The notes under the pieces: model-generated
What the model saw: the letters and a program-made list of their open reading frames with translations, nothing else
What the model was told of the DNA's origin: nothing
Database searches by the model: none
Source of the DNA: Antedon mediterranea
Taxonomy: Eukaryota > Echinodermata > Crinoidea > Comatulida > Antedonidae
Assembly (NCBI RefSeq): GCF_964355755.1
Contig: NC_092678.1
Coordinates: 10,080,922 to 10,144,921, forward strand
Direction of reading: 5' to 3'
DNA length: 64,000 bases
Shown: one piece after another, positions 9,330-22,841 of the stretch
Layout: each line of letters opens with the position of its first letter
Position numbering within the stretch: the first letter of the stretch is position 1
Translations under genes and position numbers: made by a program

Positions 9330-12300
9330 ACAAAATGGTCTAAAATGTCTCCAAATGCGATTTGAAGCTTTTCCAAGCACTTTGCTGTTTTTATGTTAAC
9401 AAGCTTTTTCGAAAATCACAAAAGGGTCTAAAACGTCTCCAAATGTGATTTGAAGATATTCTGAGCACTTTGGTATTTTTATGTTAAAAAGTTTTTTCGA
9501 AAATCACAAAATGGTCTAAAACGTCTCCAAATGCGATTTGAAGATATTCTGAGCACTTTGGTGTTTTTATGTTAAAAAGTTTTTTCGAAAATCACAAAAT
9601 GGTCTAAAACGTCTCCAAATGCGATTTGAAGCTATTCTGTACACTTTGATGTTTTGTGTGAAAAAGTTTTGTCGAAATGCTCAAAATGGTTTAAAACGTT
9701 TTTAAAACGATATTAAGCTATTTTGTGCTCTTTGATGTTTTTGTATAACCAAGTTTCATCGAAATGCACAAAATGGTCTAAAACGTCTCCAAATACGATT
9801 TGAAGCTTTTCCAAGCACTTTGCTGTTTTTATGTTAACAAGTTTTTTCGAAAATCACAAAATTGTCTAAAACGTCTCAAAATGCGATTTGAAGGTATTCT
9901 GAGCACTTTGGTGTTTTTGTGTGAAAAGTTTTAACGAAAAGCTCAAAATGGTCTAAAACGGTTCTAATGTGATTTTAAGCACTTTGATGTTTTTGTACAA
10001 CCAAGTTTCATCGAAATGCTCAAAATGGTCTAAAACGTTTTTAAAACGATATTAAGCTATTTTGTGCTCTTTGATGTTTTTGTGTAACCAAGTTTTTTTC
10101 GAAAATCACAAAATGGTCTAAAACGTCTCCAAATGCGATTTGAAGCTTTTCTAAGCACTTTGGTGTTTTTATGTTAACAAGTTTTTTCGAAAATCGCAAA
10201 ATGGTCTAAAACGTCTCAAAATGCGATTTGAAGGTATTCTGAGCACTTTGGTGTTTTTGTGTGAAAAGTTTTAACGAAATGCTCAAAATGGTCTAAAACG
10301 GTTTCTAATGTGATTTTAACCACTTTGATGTTTTTGTGTAACCAAGTTCTTTTCGAAAATCACAAAATGGTCTAAAACGTCTCCAAATGCGATTTGAAGC
10401 TTTTCTAAGCACTTTGGTGTTTTTATGTTAACAAGTTTTTTCGAAAATCACAAAATGGTCTAAAACGTCTCAAAATGCGATTTGAAGGTATTCTGAGCAC
10501 TTTGGTGTTTTTGTGTGAAAAGTTTTAACGAAATGCTCAAAATGGTCTAAAACGGTTTCTAATGTGATTTTAACCACTTTGATGTTTTTGTGTAACCAAG
10601 TTTTTTCGAAAATCACAAAATGGTCTAAAACGTCTCCAAATGCGATTTGAAGCTTTTCTAAGCACTTTGGTGTTTTTATGTTAACAAGTTTTTTCGAAAA
10701 TCACAAAATGGTCTAAAACGTCTCCAAATGCGATTTGAAGCTATTCTGTACACTTTGATGTTTTGTGTGAAAAAAGTTTTGTCGAAATGCTCAAAATGGT
10801 CTAAAACGTTTTTAAAACGATATTAAGCTATTTTGTGCTCTTTGATGTTTTTGTGTAACCAAGTTTTATCGAAATGAACAAAATGTTCTAAAACGTCTCC
10901 AAATGCGATTTGAAGCTTTTCCAAGCACTTTGCTGTTTTTATGTTAAGTTTTTTCGAAAATCACAAATTGGTCTAAAACGTCTCTAAATGCGAGTTGAAG
11001 GTATTCTGAGCACTTTGGTGTTTTTGTGTGAAAAGTTTTAACGAAATGCTCAAAATTGTCTAAAACGGTTTCTAATGTGATTTTAAGCACTTTGATGTTT
11101 TTGTAAAACCAAGTTTCATCGAAATGCACAAAATGGTCTAAAACGTCTCCAAATGCGATTTGAAGCTTTTCCAAGCACTTTGCTGTTTTTATGTTAACAA
11201 GCTTTTTCGAAAATCACAAAATGGTCTAAAACGTCTCCAAATGCGATTTGAAGATATTCTGAGCACTTTGGTGTTTTTATGTTAAAAAGTTTTTTCGAAA
11301 ATCACAAAATGGTCTAAAACGTCTCCAAATGCGATTTGAAGCTCTTCTGTACACTTTGATGTTTTGTGTGAATAAGTTTTGTCAAAATGCTCAAAATGGT
11401 CTAAAACGTTTTTAAAACGATATTAAGCTATTTTGTGCTCTTTGATGTTTTTGTATAACCAAGTTTTTTCGAAAATCACAAAATTGTCTAAAACGTCTCC
11501 AAATGCGATTTGAAGATATTCTGAGCACTTTGGTGTTTTTATGTTAAAAAGTTTTTTCGAAAATCACAAAATGGTCTAAAACGTCTCCAAATGCGATTTG
11601 AAGATATTCTGAGCACTTTGGTGTTTTGTGTGAAAAGTTTTGTCGAAATGCTCAAAATGGTCTAAAACGTTTTTAAAACGATATTAAGCTATTTTGTGCT
11701 CTTTGATGTTTTTGTGTAACCAAGTTTCATCGAAATGAACAAAATGGTCTAAAACGTCTCCAAATGCGATTTGAAGCTTTTCTAAGCACTTTGGTGTTTT
11801 TATGTTAACAAGTTTTTTCGAAAATCACAAAATGGTCTAAAACGTCTCCAAATGCGATTTGAAGATATTCTGAGCACTTTGCTGTTTTTATGTTAACAAG
11901 TTTTTTCGAAAATCACAAAATGGTCTAAAACGTCTCAAAATGCTATTTGAAGGTATTCTGAGCACTTTGGTGTTTTTGTGTGAAAAGTTTTAACGAAATG
12001 CTCAAAATGGTCTAAAACGGTTCTAATGTGATTTTAAGCACTTTGATGTTTTTGTATAACCAAGTTTCATCGAAATGCTCAAAATGGTCTAAAACGTTTT
12101 TAAAACGATATTAAGCTATTTTGTGCTCTTTGATGTTTTTGTGTAATGAAGTTTCATCGAAATGAACAAAATGGTCTAAAACGTCTCCAAATGCGATTTG
12201 AAGCTTTTCCAAGCACTTTGCTGTTTTTATGTTAACAAGTTTTTTCGAAAATCACAAAATGGCCTAAAACGTCTCAAAATGCGATTTCAAGGTATTCTGA

Positions 12301-13547
12301 GCACTTTGGTGTTTTTGTGTGAAAGGTTTTAACGAAATGCTCAAAATGGTCTAAAACGGTTTCTAATGTGATTTTAAGCACTTTGATGTTTTTGTATAAC
12401 CAAGTTTCATCGAAATGCACAAAATGGTCTAAAACGTCTCCAAATGCGATTTGAAGCTTTTCTAAGCACTTTGCTGTTTTTATGTTAAAAAGTTTTTTCG
12501 AAAATCACAAAATGGTCTAAAACGTCTCCAAATGCGATTTGAAGATATTCTGAGCACTTTGGTGTTTTTATGTTAAAAAGTTTTTTCGAAAATCACAAAA
12601 TGGTCTAAAACGTCTCCAAATGCGATTTGAAGATATTCTGAGCACTTTGGTGTTTTTATGTTAAAAAGTTTTTTCGAAAATCACAAAATGGTCTAAAACG
12701 TCTCCAAATGCGATTTGAAGCTATTCTGTACACTTTGATGTTTTGTGTGAAAAAGTTTTGTCGAAATGCTCAAAATGGTCTAAAACGTTTTTAAAACGAT
12801 ATTAAGCTATTTTGTGCTCTTTGATGTTTTTGTGTAACCAAGTTTTATCGAAATGAACAAAATGGTCTAAAACGTCTCCAAATGCGATTTGAAGCTTTTC
12901 TAAGCACTTTGCTGTTTTTATGTTAACAAGTTTTTTCGAAAATCACAAAATGGTCTAAAACGTCTCCAAATGGGATTTGAAGCTTTTCTAAGCACTTTGG
13001 TGTTTTTATGTTAACAAGTTTTTTCGAAAAACACAAAATGGTCTAAAACGTCTCCAAATGCGATTTGAAGATATTCTGAGCACTTTGGTGTTTTTATGTT
13101 AAAAAGTATTTTCGAAAATCACAAAATGGTCTAAAACGTCTCCAAATGCGATTTGAAGCTCTTCTGTACACTTTGATGTTTTGTGTGAAAAAGTTTAGTC
13201 GAAATGCTCAAAATGGTCTAAAACGTTTTTAAAACGATATTAAGCTATTTTGTGCTCTTTGATGTTTTTGTGTAACCAAGTTTCATCGAAAATCACAAAA
13301 TGGTCTAAAACGTCTCCAAATGCGATTTGAAGCTTTTCCAAGCACTTTGCTGTTTTTATGTTAACAAGTTTTTTCGAAAATCACAAAATGGTCTAAAACG
13401 TCTCAAAATGCGATTTGAAGGTATTCTGAGCACTTTGGTGTTTTTGTGTGAAAAGTTTTAACGAAATGCTCAAAATTGTCTAAAACGGTTTCTAATGTGA
13501 TTTTAAGCACTTTGATGTTTTTGTAAAACCAAGTTTCATCGAAATGA
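9330..13547 (+). repeat. 4,218 bp higher-order repeat unit, copy 2
   Basis: Head-to-tail duplicate of 5,112-9,329 with no difference seen at the marker positions checked. Homology runs on for about another 94 bases into a third, incomplete unit, and stops at 13,642, where T replaces the G of 9,424. The near-identity indicates a very recent tandem duplication or strong homogenisation. Confidence 0.93.
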
Positions 13548-14331
13548 ACAAAATGGTCTAAAATGTCTCCAAATGCGATTTGAAGCTTTTCCAAGCACTT
13601 TGCTGTTTTTATGTTAACAAGCTTTTTCGAAAATCACAAAATGGTCTAAAACGTCTCCAAATGCGATTTGAAGATATTCTGAGCACTTTGGTGTTTTTAT
13701 GTTAAAAAGTTTTTTCGAAAATCACAAAATGGTCTAAAACGTCTCCAAATGCGATTTGAAGATATTCTAAGCACTTTGGTGTTTTTATGTTAACAAGTTT
13801 TTTCGAAAATCACAAAATGGTCTAAAACGTCTCCAAATGCGATTTGAAGATATTCTGAGCACTTTGGTGTTTTTCTGTTAAAAAGTATTTTCGAAAATCA
13901 CAAAATGGTCTAAAACGTCTCCAAATGCAATTTGAAGCTATTCTGTACACTTTGATGTTTTGTGTGAAAAAGTTTTGTCAAAAGGCTCAAAATGGTCTAA
14001 AACGTTTTTAAAACGATATTAAGCTATTTTGTGCTCTTTGATGTTTTTGTATAACCAAGTTTTTTCGAAAATCACAAAATGGTCTAAAACGTCTCCAAAT
14101 GCGATTTGAAGCTTTTCTAAACACTTTGGTGTTTTTATGTTAACAAGTTTTTTCGAAAATCACAAAATGGTCTAAAACGTCTCCAAATGCGATTTGAAGC
14201 TATTCTGTACACTTTGATGTTTTGTGTGAAAAAGTTTTGTCGAAATGCTCAAAATGGTCTAAAACGTTTTTAAAACGATATTAAGCTATTTTGTGCTCTT
14301 TGATGTTTTTGTGTAACCAAGTTTCATCGAT
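13548..14331 (+). repeat. Satellite bridge after the 4,218 bp pair
   Basis: Starts as the incomplete third copy of the 4,218 bp unit and changes at about 13,642 to a B-B-B-C-D run that aligns to 25,380 onward (offset 11,759). It carries the markers TTTTTCTGTTAAAAAG with TATTTTCG near 13,870, ATGCAATTTG near 13,925 and GTCAAAAGGCTC near 13,977. The last is shared with 44,830 and dates the 13 kb duplication described separately. Confidence 0.8.
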
Positions 14332-16147
14332 ATGAACAAAATGGTCTAAAACGTCTCCAAATGCGATTTGAAGCTTTTCCAAGCACTTTGCTGTTTTTAT
14401 GTTAACAAGTTTTTTCGAAAATCACAAAATTGTCTAAAACGTCTCAAAATGCGATTTGAAGGTATTCTGAGCACTTTGGTGTTTTTGTGTGAAAAGTTTT
14501 AACGAAAAGCTCAAAATGGTCTAAAACGGTTCTAATGTGATTTTAAGCACTTTGATGTTTTTGTACAACCAAGTTTCATCGAAATGCTCAAAATGGTCTA
14601 AAACGTTTTTAAAACGATATTAAGCTATTTTGTGCTCTTTGATGTTTTTGTGTAACCAAGTTTTTTCGAAAATCACAAAATGGTCTAAAACGTCTCCAAA
14701 TGCGATTTGAAGCTTTTCTAAGCACTTTGGTGTTTTTATGTTAACAAGTTTTTTCGAAAATCACAAAATGGTCTAAAACGTCTCCAAATGCGATTTGAAG
14801 ATATTCTGAGCACTTTGGTGTTTTTCTGTTAAAAAGTATTTTCGAAAATCACAAAATGGTCTAAAACGTCTCCAAATGCAATTTGAAGCTATTCTGTACA
14901 CTTTGATGTTTTGTGTGAAAAAGTTTTGTCAAAATGCTCAAAATGGTCTAAAACGTTTTTAAAACGATATTAAGCTATTTTGTGCTCTTTGATGTTTTTG
15001 TATAACCAAGTTTTTTCGAAAATCACAAAATGGTCTAAAACGTCTCCAAATGCGATTTGAAGCTTTTCTAAACACTTTGGTGTTTTTATGTTAACAAGTT
15101 TTTTCGAAAATCACAAAATGGTCTAAAACGTCTCCAAATCCGATTTGAAGCTATTCTGTACACTTTGATGTTTTGTGTGAAAAAGTTTTGTCGAAATGCT
15201 CAAAATGGTCTAAAACGTTTTTAAAACGATATTAAGCTATTTTGTGCTCTTTGATGTTTTTGTGTAACCAAGTTTCATCGATATGAACAAAATGGTCTAA
15301 AACGTCTCAAAATGCGATTTGAAGGTATTCTGAGCACTTTGGTGTTTTTGGGTGAAAAGTTTTAACGAAATGCTCAAAATGGTCTAAAACGGTTTCTAAT
15401 GTGATTTTAAGCACTTTGAAGTATTTGTAAAAACAAGTTTCATCGAAATGCACAAAATAGTCTAAAACGTCTCCAAATGCGATTTGAAGCTTTTCTAAGC
15501 ACTTTGGTGTTTTTATGTTAACAAGTTTTTTCGAAAATCACAAAATGGTCTAAAACGTCTCCAAATGCGATTTGAAGATATTCTGAGCACTTTGGTGTTT
15601 TTATGTTAAAAAGTATTTTCGAAAATCACAAAATGGTCTAAAACGTCTCCAAATGCGATTTGAAGCTCTTCTGTACACTTTGATGTTTTTTGTGAAAAAG
15701 TTTAGTCGAAATGCTCAAAATGGTCTATAACGTTTTTAAAACGATATTAAGCTATTTTGTGCTCTTTGATGTTTTTGTGTAACCAAGTTTCATCGAAAAT
15801 CACAAAATGGTCTAAAACGTCTCCAAATGCGATTTGAAGATATTCTGAGCACTTTGGTGTTTTTATGTTAACAAGTTTTTTCGAAAATCACAAAATGGTC
15901 TAAAACGTCTCCAAATGCGATTTGAAGATATTCTGAGCACTTTGGTGTTTTTATGTTAAAAAGTTTTTTCGAAAATCACAAAATGGTCTAAAACGTCTCC
16001 AAATGCGATTTGAAGCTATTCTATACACTTTGATGTTTTGTGTTAAAAAGTTTTGTCGAAATGCTCAAAATGGTTTAAAACGTTTTTAAAACGATATTAA
16101 GCTATTTTGTGCTCTTTGATGTTTTTGTGTAACCAAGTTTCATCGAA
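14332..16147 (+). repeat. 1,816 bp tandem duplication, copy 1
   Basis: The first 1,154 bases (14,332-15,485) recur at 16,148-17,301. Shared rare markers are CAAATCCGATTTG (near 15,135), TTTTTGGGTGAAAAG (near 15,350) and TTTGAAGTATTTGTAAAAAC (near 15,416). The rest, 15,486-16,147, is the spacer that completes the 1,816 bp unit; it contains TTTTTTGTGAAAAAG and GGTCTATAACG variants not seen in the other unit. Confidence 0.88.
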
Positions 16148-17301
16148 ATGAACAAAATGGTCTAAAACGTCTCCAAATGCGATTTGAAGCTTTTCCAAGC
16201 ACTTTGCTGTTTTTATGTTAACAAGTTTTTTCGAAAATCACAAAATTGTCTAAAACGTCTCAAAAAGCGATTTGAAGGTATTCTGAGCACTTTGGTGTTT
16301 TTGTGTGAAAAGTTTTAACGAAAAGCTCAAAATGGTCTAAAACGGTTCTAATGTGATTTTAAGCACTTTGATGTTTTTGTACAACCAAGTTTCATCGAAA
16401 TGCTCAAAATGGTCTAAAACGTTTTTAAAACGATATTAAGCTATTTTGTGCTCTTTGATGTTTTTGTGTAACCAAGTTTTTTCGAAAATCACAAAATGGT
16501 CTAAAACGTCTCCAAATGCGATTTGAAGCTTTTCTAAGCACTTTGGTGTTTTTATGTTAACAAGTTTTTTCAAAAATCACAAAATGGTCTAAAACGTCTC
16601 CAAATGCGATTTGAAGATATTCTGAGCACTTTGGTGTTTTTCTGTTAAAAAGTATTTTCGAAAATCACAAAATGGTCTAAAACGTCTCCAAATGCAATTT
16701 GAAGCTATTCTGTACACTTTGATGTTTTGTGTGAAAAAGTTTTGTCAAAATGCTCAAAATGGTCTAAAACGTTTTTAAAACGATATTAAGCTATTTTGTG
16801 CTCTTTGATGTTTTTGTATAACCAAGTTTTTTCGAAAATCACAAAATGGTCTAAAACGTCTCCAAATGCGATTTGAAGCTTTTCTAAACACTTTGGTGTT
16901 TTTATGTTAACAAGTTTTTTCGAAAATCACAAAATGGTCTAAAACGTCTCCAAATCCGATTTGAAGCTATTCTGTACACTTTGATGTTTTGTGTGAAAAA
17001 GTTTTGTCGAAATGCTCAAAATGGTCTAAAACGTTTTTAAAACGATATTAAGCTATTTTGTGCTCTTTGATGTTTTTGTGTAACCAAGTTTCATCGATAT
17101 GAACAAAATGGTCTAAAACGTCTCAAAATGCGATTTGAAGGTATTCTGAGCACTTTGGTGTTTTTGGGTGAAAAGTTTTAACGAAATGCTCAAAATGGTC
17201 TAAAACGGTTTCTAATGTGATTTTAAGCACTTTGAAGTATTTGTAAAAACAAGTTTCATCGAAATGCACAAAATAGTCTAAAACGTCTCCAAATGCGATT
17301 T
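16148..17301 (+). repeat. 1,816 bp tandem duplication, partial copy 2
   Basis: Repeats 14,332-15,485 with at least two single-base changes: CAAAAAGCG for CAAAATGCG near 16,262 and TTTTTTCAAAAATC for TTTTTTCGAAAATC near 16,570. It ends where GATTTAAAGC (17,297) replaces GATTTGAAGC (15,481). The pair appears again at 45,185-48,154 with the same changes, so this duplication is older than the 13 kb one. Confidence 0.88.
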
Positions 17302-19816
17302 AAAGCTATTCTAGACACTTTGATGTTTTGTGTGAAAAATTTTCTCGAAATGCTCAAAATGGTCTAAAACGTTTTCCAATACCATTATTAAGCTATTTTG
17401 TGCAATTTGATGTTTTTGTGTAACCAAGTTTTTTGAAATGCGATTTGAAGATATTCTGAGGACTTTGGTGTTTTTATGTTAAAAAGTTTTTTCGAAAATC
17501 ACAAAATGGTCTAAAACGTCTCCAAATGCGATTTGAAGATATTCTGAGCACTTTGGTGTTTTTATGTTAAAAAGTTTTTTGGAAAATCACAAAATGGTCT
17601 AAAACGACTCCAAATGCGATTTGAAGCTATCCTGTACACTTTGATGTTTTGTGTGAAAAAGTTTTGTCGAAATGCTCAAAATGATCTAAAACGTTTTTAA
17701 AACGATATTAAGCTATTTTGTGCTCTTTGATGTTTTTGTGTATCCAAGTTTCATCGAAATGAACAAAATGGTCTAAAACGTTTTTAAATACCATATTAAG
17801 CTGTTTTGTGCACTTTGATGATTTGTGTGAAAAGTTTTAACGAAATGCTCAAAATAGTCTAAAACGGTTTCTAATGTGATTTTAAGCACTTTGATGTTTT
17901 TGTGTAACCAAGTTTTATCGAAATGAACAAAATGGTCTAAAACGTCTCCAAATGCGATTTGAAGCTTTTCCAAGCACTTTGCTGTTTTTATATTAGGTTT
18001 TTTCGAAAATCACAAAATGGTCTAAAACGTCTCTAAATGCGATTTGAAGGTATTCTGAGCAATTTGGTGTTTTTGTGTGAAAAGTTTTAACGAAATGCTC
18101 AAAATTGTCTAAAACGGTTTCTAATGTGATTTTAAGCACTTTGATGTTTTTGTAAAACCAAGTTTCATCGAAATGCACAAAATGGTCTAAAACGTCTCCA
18201 AATGCGATTTGAAGCTATTCTGTACACTTTGATGTTTTGTGTGAAAAAAGTTTTGTCGAAATGCACAAAATGGTCTAAAACGTTTTTAAAACGATATTAA
18301 GCTATTTTGTGCTCTTTGATGTTTTTGTGTAACCAAGTTTCATCGAAAATCACAAAATGGTCTAAAACGTCTCAAAATGCGATTTGAAGGTATTCTGAGC
18401 ACTTTGGTGTTTTTGTGTGAAAAGTTTTAACGAAATGCTCAAAATTGTCTAAAACGGTTTCTAATGTGATTTTAAGCACTTTGATGTTTTTGTAAAACCA
18501 AGTTTCATCGAAATGCACAAAATGGTATAAAATTTTTCCAAATGCGATTTGAAGCTTTTCCAAGCACTTTGCTGTTTTTATGTTAACAAGTTTTTTCGAA
18601 AATCACAAAATGGTCTAAAACGTCTCAAAATGCGATTTGAAGGTATTCTGAGCACTTTGGTGTTTTTGTGTGAAAAGTTTTAACGAAATGCTCAAAATGG
18701 TCTAAAACGGTTTCTAATGTGATTTTAACCACTTTGATGTTTTTGTGTAACCAAGTTTTTTCGAAAATCACAAAATGGTCTAAAACGTCTCCAAATGCGA
18801 TTTGAAGCTTTTCTAAGCACTTTGGTGTTTTTATGTTAACAAGTTTTTTCGAAAATCACAAAATGGTCTAAAACGTCTCCAAATGCGATTTGAAGCTATT
18901 CTGTACACTTTGATGTTTTGTGTGAAAAAAGTTTTGTCGAAATGCTCAAAATGGTCTAAAACGTTTTTAAAACGATATTAAGCTATTTTGTGCTCTTTGA
19001 TGTTTTTGTGTAACCAAGTTTTATCGAAATGAACAAAATGTTCTAAAACGTCTCCAAATGCGATTTGAAGGTATTCTGAGCACTTTGGTGTTTTTGTGTG
19101 AAAAGTTTTAACGAAATGCTCAAAATTGTCTAAAACGGTTTCTAATGTGATTTTAAGCACTTTGATGTTTTTGTAAAACCAAGTTTCATCGAAATGCACA
19201 AAATGGTCTAAAACGTCTCCAAATGCGATTTGAAGCTTTTCCAAGCACTTTGCTGTTTTTATGTTAACAAGCTTTTTCGAAAATCACAAAATGGTCTAAA
19301 ACGTCTCCAAATGCGATTTGAAGATATTCTGAGCACTTTGGTGTTTTTATGTTAAAAAGTTTTTTCGAAAATCACAAAATGGTCTAAAACGTCTCCAAAT
19401 GCGATTTGAAGCTCTTCTGTACACTTTGATGTTTTGTGTGAAAAAGTTTTGTCAAAATGCTCAAAATGGTCTAAAACGTTTTTAAAACGATATTAAGCTA
19501 TTTTGTGCTCTTTGATGTTTTTGTATAACCAAGTTTTTTCGAAAATCACAAAATTGTCTAAAACGTCTCCAAATGCGATTTGAAGATATTCTGAGCACTT
19601 TGGTGTTTTTATGTTAAAAAGTTTTTTCGAAAATCACAAAATGGTCTAAAACGTCTCCAAATGCGATTTGAAGATATTCTGAGCACTTTGGTGTTTTTAT
19701 GTTAAAAAGTTTTTTCGAAAATCACAAAATGGTCTAAAACGTCTCCAAATGCGATTTGAAGCTATTCTGTACACTTTGATGTTTTGTGTGAAAAAGTTTT
19801 GTCGAAATGCTCAAAA
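17302..19816 (+). repeat. Satellite block, irregular monomer order
   Basis: A varied monomer run with C-like CTATTCTAGACAC (17,310), a fused short dimer (near 17,431), TTTTTTGGAAAATC (17,577), AACGACTCC (near 17,609) and GGTATAAAATTTTTCC (near 18,523). These private variants reappear 30,853 bp to the right, at 48,155-50,669, and nowhere else in the window. Nothing but satellite is present. Confidence 0.85.
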
Positions 19817-22800
19817 TGGTTTAAAACGTTTTTAAAACGATATTAAGCTATTTTGTGCTCTTTGATGTTTTTGTGTAACCAAGTTTTTTTCGAAAATCAC
19901 AAAATGGTCTAAAACGTCTCCAAATGCGATTTGAAGCTTTTCTAAGCACTTTGGTGTTTTTATGTTAACAAGTTTTTTCGAAAATCGCAAAATGGTCTAA
20001 AACGTCTCAAAATGCGATTTGAAGGTATTCTGAGCACTTTGGTGTTTTTGTGTGAAAAGTTTTAACGAAATGCTCAAAATGGTCTAAAACGGTTTCTAAT
20101 GTGATTTTAACCACTTTGATGTTTTTGTGTAACCAAGTTCTTTTCGAAAATCACAAAATGGTCTAAAACGTCTCCAAATGCGATTTGAAGCTTTTCTAAG
20201 CACTTTGGTGTTTTTATGTTAACAAGTTTTTTCGAAAATCACAAAATGGTCTAAAACGTCTCAAAATGCGATTTGAAGGTATTCTGAGCACTTTGGTGTT
20301 TTTGTGTGAAAAGTTTTAACGAAATGCTCAAAATGGTCTAAAACGGTTTCTAATGTGATTTTAACCACTTTGATGTTTTTGTGTAACCAAGTTTTATCGA
20401 AATGAACAAAATGTTCTAAAACGTCTCCAAATGCGATTTGAAGCTTTTCCAAGCACTTTGCTGTTTTTATGTTAAGTTTTTTCGAAAATCACAAAATGGT
20501 CTAAAACGTCTCTAAATGCGATTTGAAGGTATTCTGAGCACTTTGGTGTTTTTGTGTGAAAAGTTTTAACGAAATGCTCAAAATTGTCTAAAACGGTTTC
20601 TAATGTGATTTTAAGCACTTTGATGTTTTTGTAAAACCAAGTTTCATCGAAATGCACAAAATGGTCTAAAACGTCTCCAAATGCGATTTGAAGCTTTTCC
20701 AAGCACTTTGCTGTTTTTATGTTAACAAGCTTTTTCGAAAATCACAAAATGGTCTAAAACGTCTCCAAATGCGATTTGAAGATATTCTGAGCACTTTGGT
20801 GTTTTTATGTTAAAAAGTTTTTTCGAAAATCACAAAATGGTCTAAAACGTCTCCAAATGCGATTTGAAGCTCTTCTGTACACTTTGATGTTTTGTGTGAA
20901 AAAGTTTTGTCAAAATGCTCAAAATGGTCTAAAACGTTTTTAAAACGATATTAAGCTATTTTGTGCTCTTTGATGTTTTTGTATAACCAAGTTTTTTCGA
21001 AAATCACAAAATTGTCTAAAACGTCTCCAAATGCGATTTGAAGATATTCTGAGCACTTTGGTGTTTTTATGTTAAAAAGTTTTTTCGAAAATCACAAAAT
21101 GGTCTAAAACGTCTCCAAATGCGATTTGAAGATATTCTGAGCACTTTGGTGTTTTTATGTTAAAAAGTTTTTTCGAAAATCACAAAATGGTCTAAAACGT
21201 CTCCAAATGCGATTTGAAGCTATTCTGTACACTTTGATGTTTTGTGTGAAAAAGTTTTGTCGAAATGCTCAAAATGGTTTAAAACGTTTTTAAAACGATA
21301 TTAAGCTATTTTGTGCTCTTTGATGTTTTTGTATAACCAAGTTTCATCGAAATGCACAAAATGGTCTAAAACGTCTCCAAATACGATTTGAAGCTTTTCC
21401 AAGCACTTTGCGGTTTTTATGTTAACAAGTTTTTTCGAAAATCACAAAATTGTCTAAAACGTCTCAAAATGCGATTTGAAGGTATTCTGAGCACTTTGGT
21501 GTTTTTGTGTGAAAAGTTTTAACGAAAAGCTCAAAATGGTCTAAAACGGTTCTAATGTGATTTTAAGCACTTTGATGTTTTTGTACAACCAAGTTTCATC
21601 GAAATGCTCAAAATGGTCTAAAACGTTTTTAAAACGATATTAAGCTATTTTGTGCTCTTTGATGTTTTTGTGTAACCAAGTTTTTTTCGAAAATCACAAA
21701 ATGGTCTAAAACGTCTCCAAATGCGATTTGAAGCTTTTCTAAGCACTTTGGTGTTTTTATGTTAACAAGTTTTTTCGAAAATCGCAAAATGGTCTAAAAC
21801 GTCTCAAAATGCGATTTGAAGGTATTCTGAGCACTTTGGTGTTTTTGTGTGAAAAGTTTTAACGAAATGCTCAAAATGGTCTAAAACGGTTTCTAATGTG
21901 ATTTTAACCACTTTGATGTTTTTGTGTAACCAAGTTCTTTTCGAAAATCACAAAATGGTCTAAAACGTCTCCAAATGCGATTTGAAGCTTTTCTAAGCAC
22001 TTTGGTGTTTTTATGTTAACAAGTTTTTTCGAAAATCACAAAATGGTCTAAAACGTCTCAAAATGCGATTTGAAGGTATTCTGAGCACTTTGGTGTTTTT
22101 GTGTGAAAAGTTTTAACGAAATGCTCAAAATGGTCTAAAACGGTTTCTAATGTGATTTTAACCACTTTGATGTTTTTGTGTAACCAAGTTTTTTCGAAAA
22201 TCACAAAATGGTCTAAAACGTCTCCAAATGCGATTTGAAGCTTTTCTAAGCACTTTGGTGTTTTTATGTTAACAAGTTTTTTCGAAAATCACAAAATGGT
22301 CTAAAACGTCTCCAAATGCGATTTGAAGCTATTCTGTACACTTTGATGTTTTGTGTGAAAAAAGTTTTGTCGAAATGCTCAAAATGGTCTAAAACGTTTT
22401 TAAAACGATATTAAGCTATTTTGTGCTCTTTGATGTTTTTGTGTAACCAAGTTTTATCGAAATGAACAAAATGTTCTAAAACGTCTCCAAATGCGATTTG
22501 AAGCTTTTCCAAGCACTTTGCTGTTTTTATGTTAAGTTTTTTCGAAAATCACAAAATGGTCTAAAACGTCTCTAAATGCGATTTGAAGGTATTCTGAGCA
22601 CTTTGGTGTTTTTGTGTGAAAAGTTTTAACGAAATGCTCAAAATTGTCTAAAACGGTTTCTAATGTGATTTTAAGCACTTTGATGTTTTTGTAAAACCAA
22701 GTTTCATCGAAATGCACAAAATGGTCTAAAACGTCTCCAAATGCGATTTGAAGCTTTTCCAAGCACTTTGCTGTTTTTATGTTAACAAGCTTTTTCGAAA

Positions 22801-22841
22801 ATCACAAAATGGTCTAAAACGTCTCCAAATGCGATTTGAAG
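19817..22841 (+). repeat. Satellite block with two copies of the D-A-E-F-A-E-F module
   Basis: Two related segments, about 19,817-20,380 and 21,615-22,150, share AAGTTTTTTTCG and CAAGTTCTTTTCG markers. The second continues into three extra monomers (A, C, D, 262 bp) that the first lacks, so their spacing changes from 1,798 to 2,060 bp. About 21,080-22,841 aligns to 5,270-7,035 (offset 15,806), with one difference seen (GCGGTTTTTATG near 21,410 against GCTGTTTTTATG). Confidence 0.85.
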
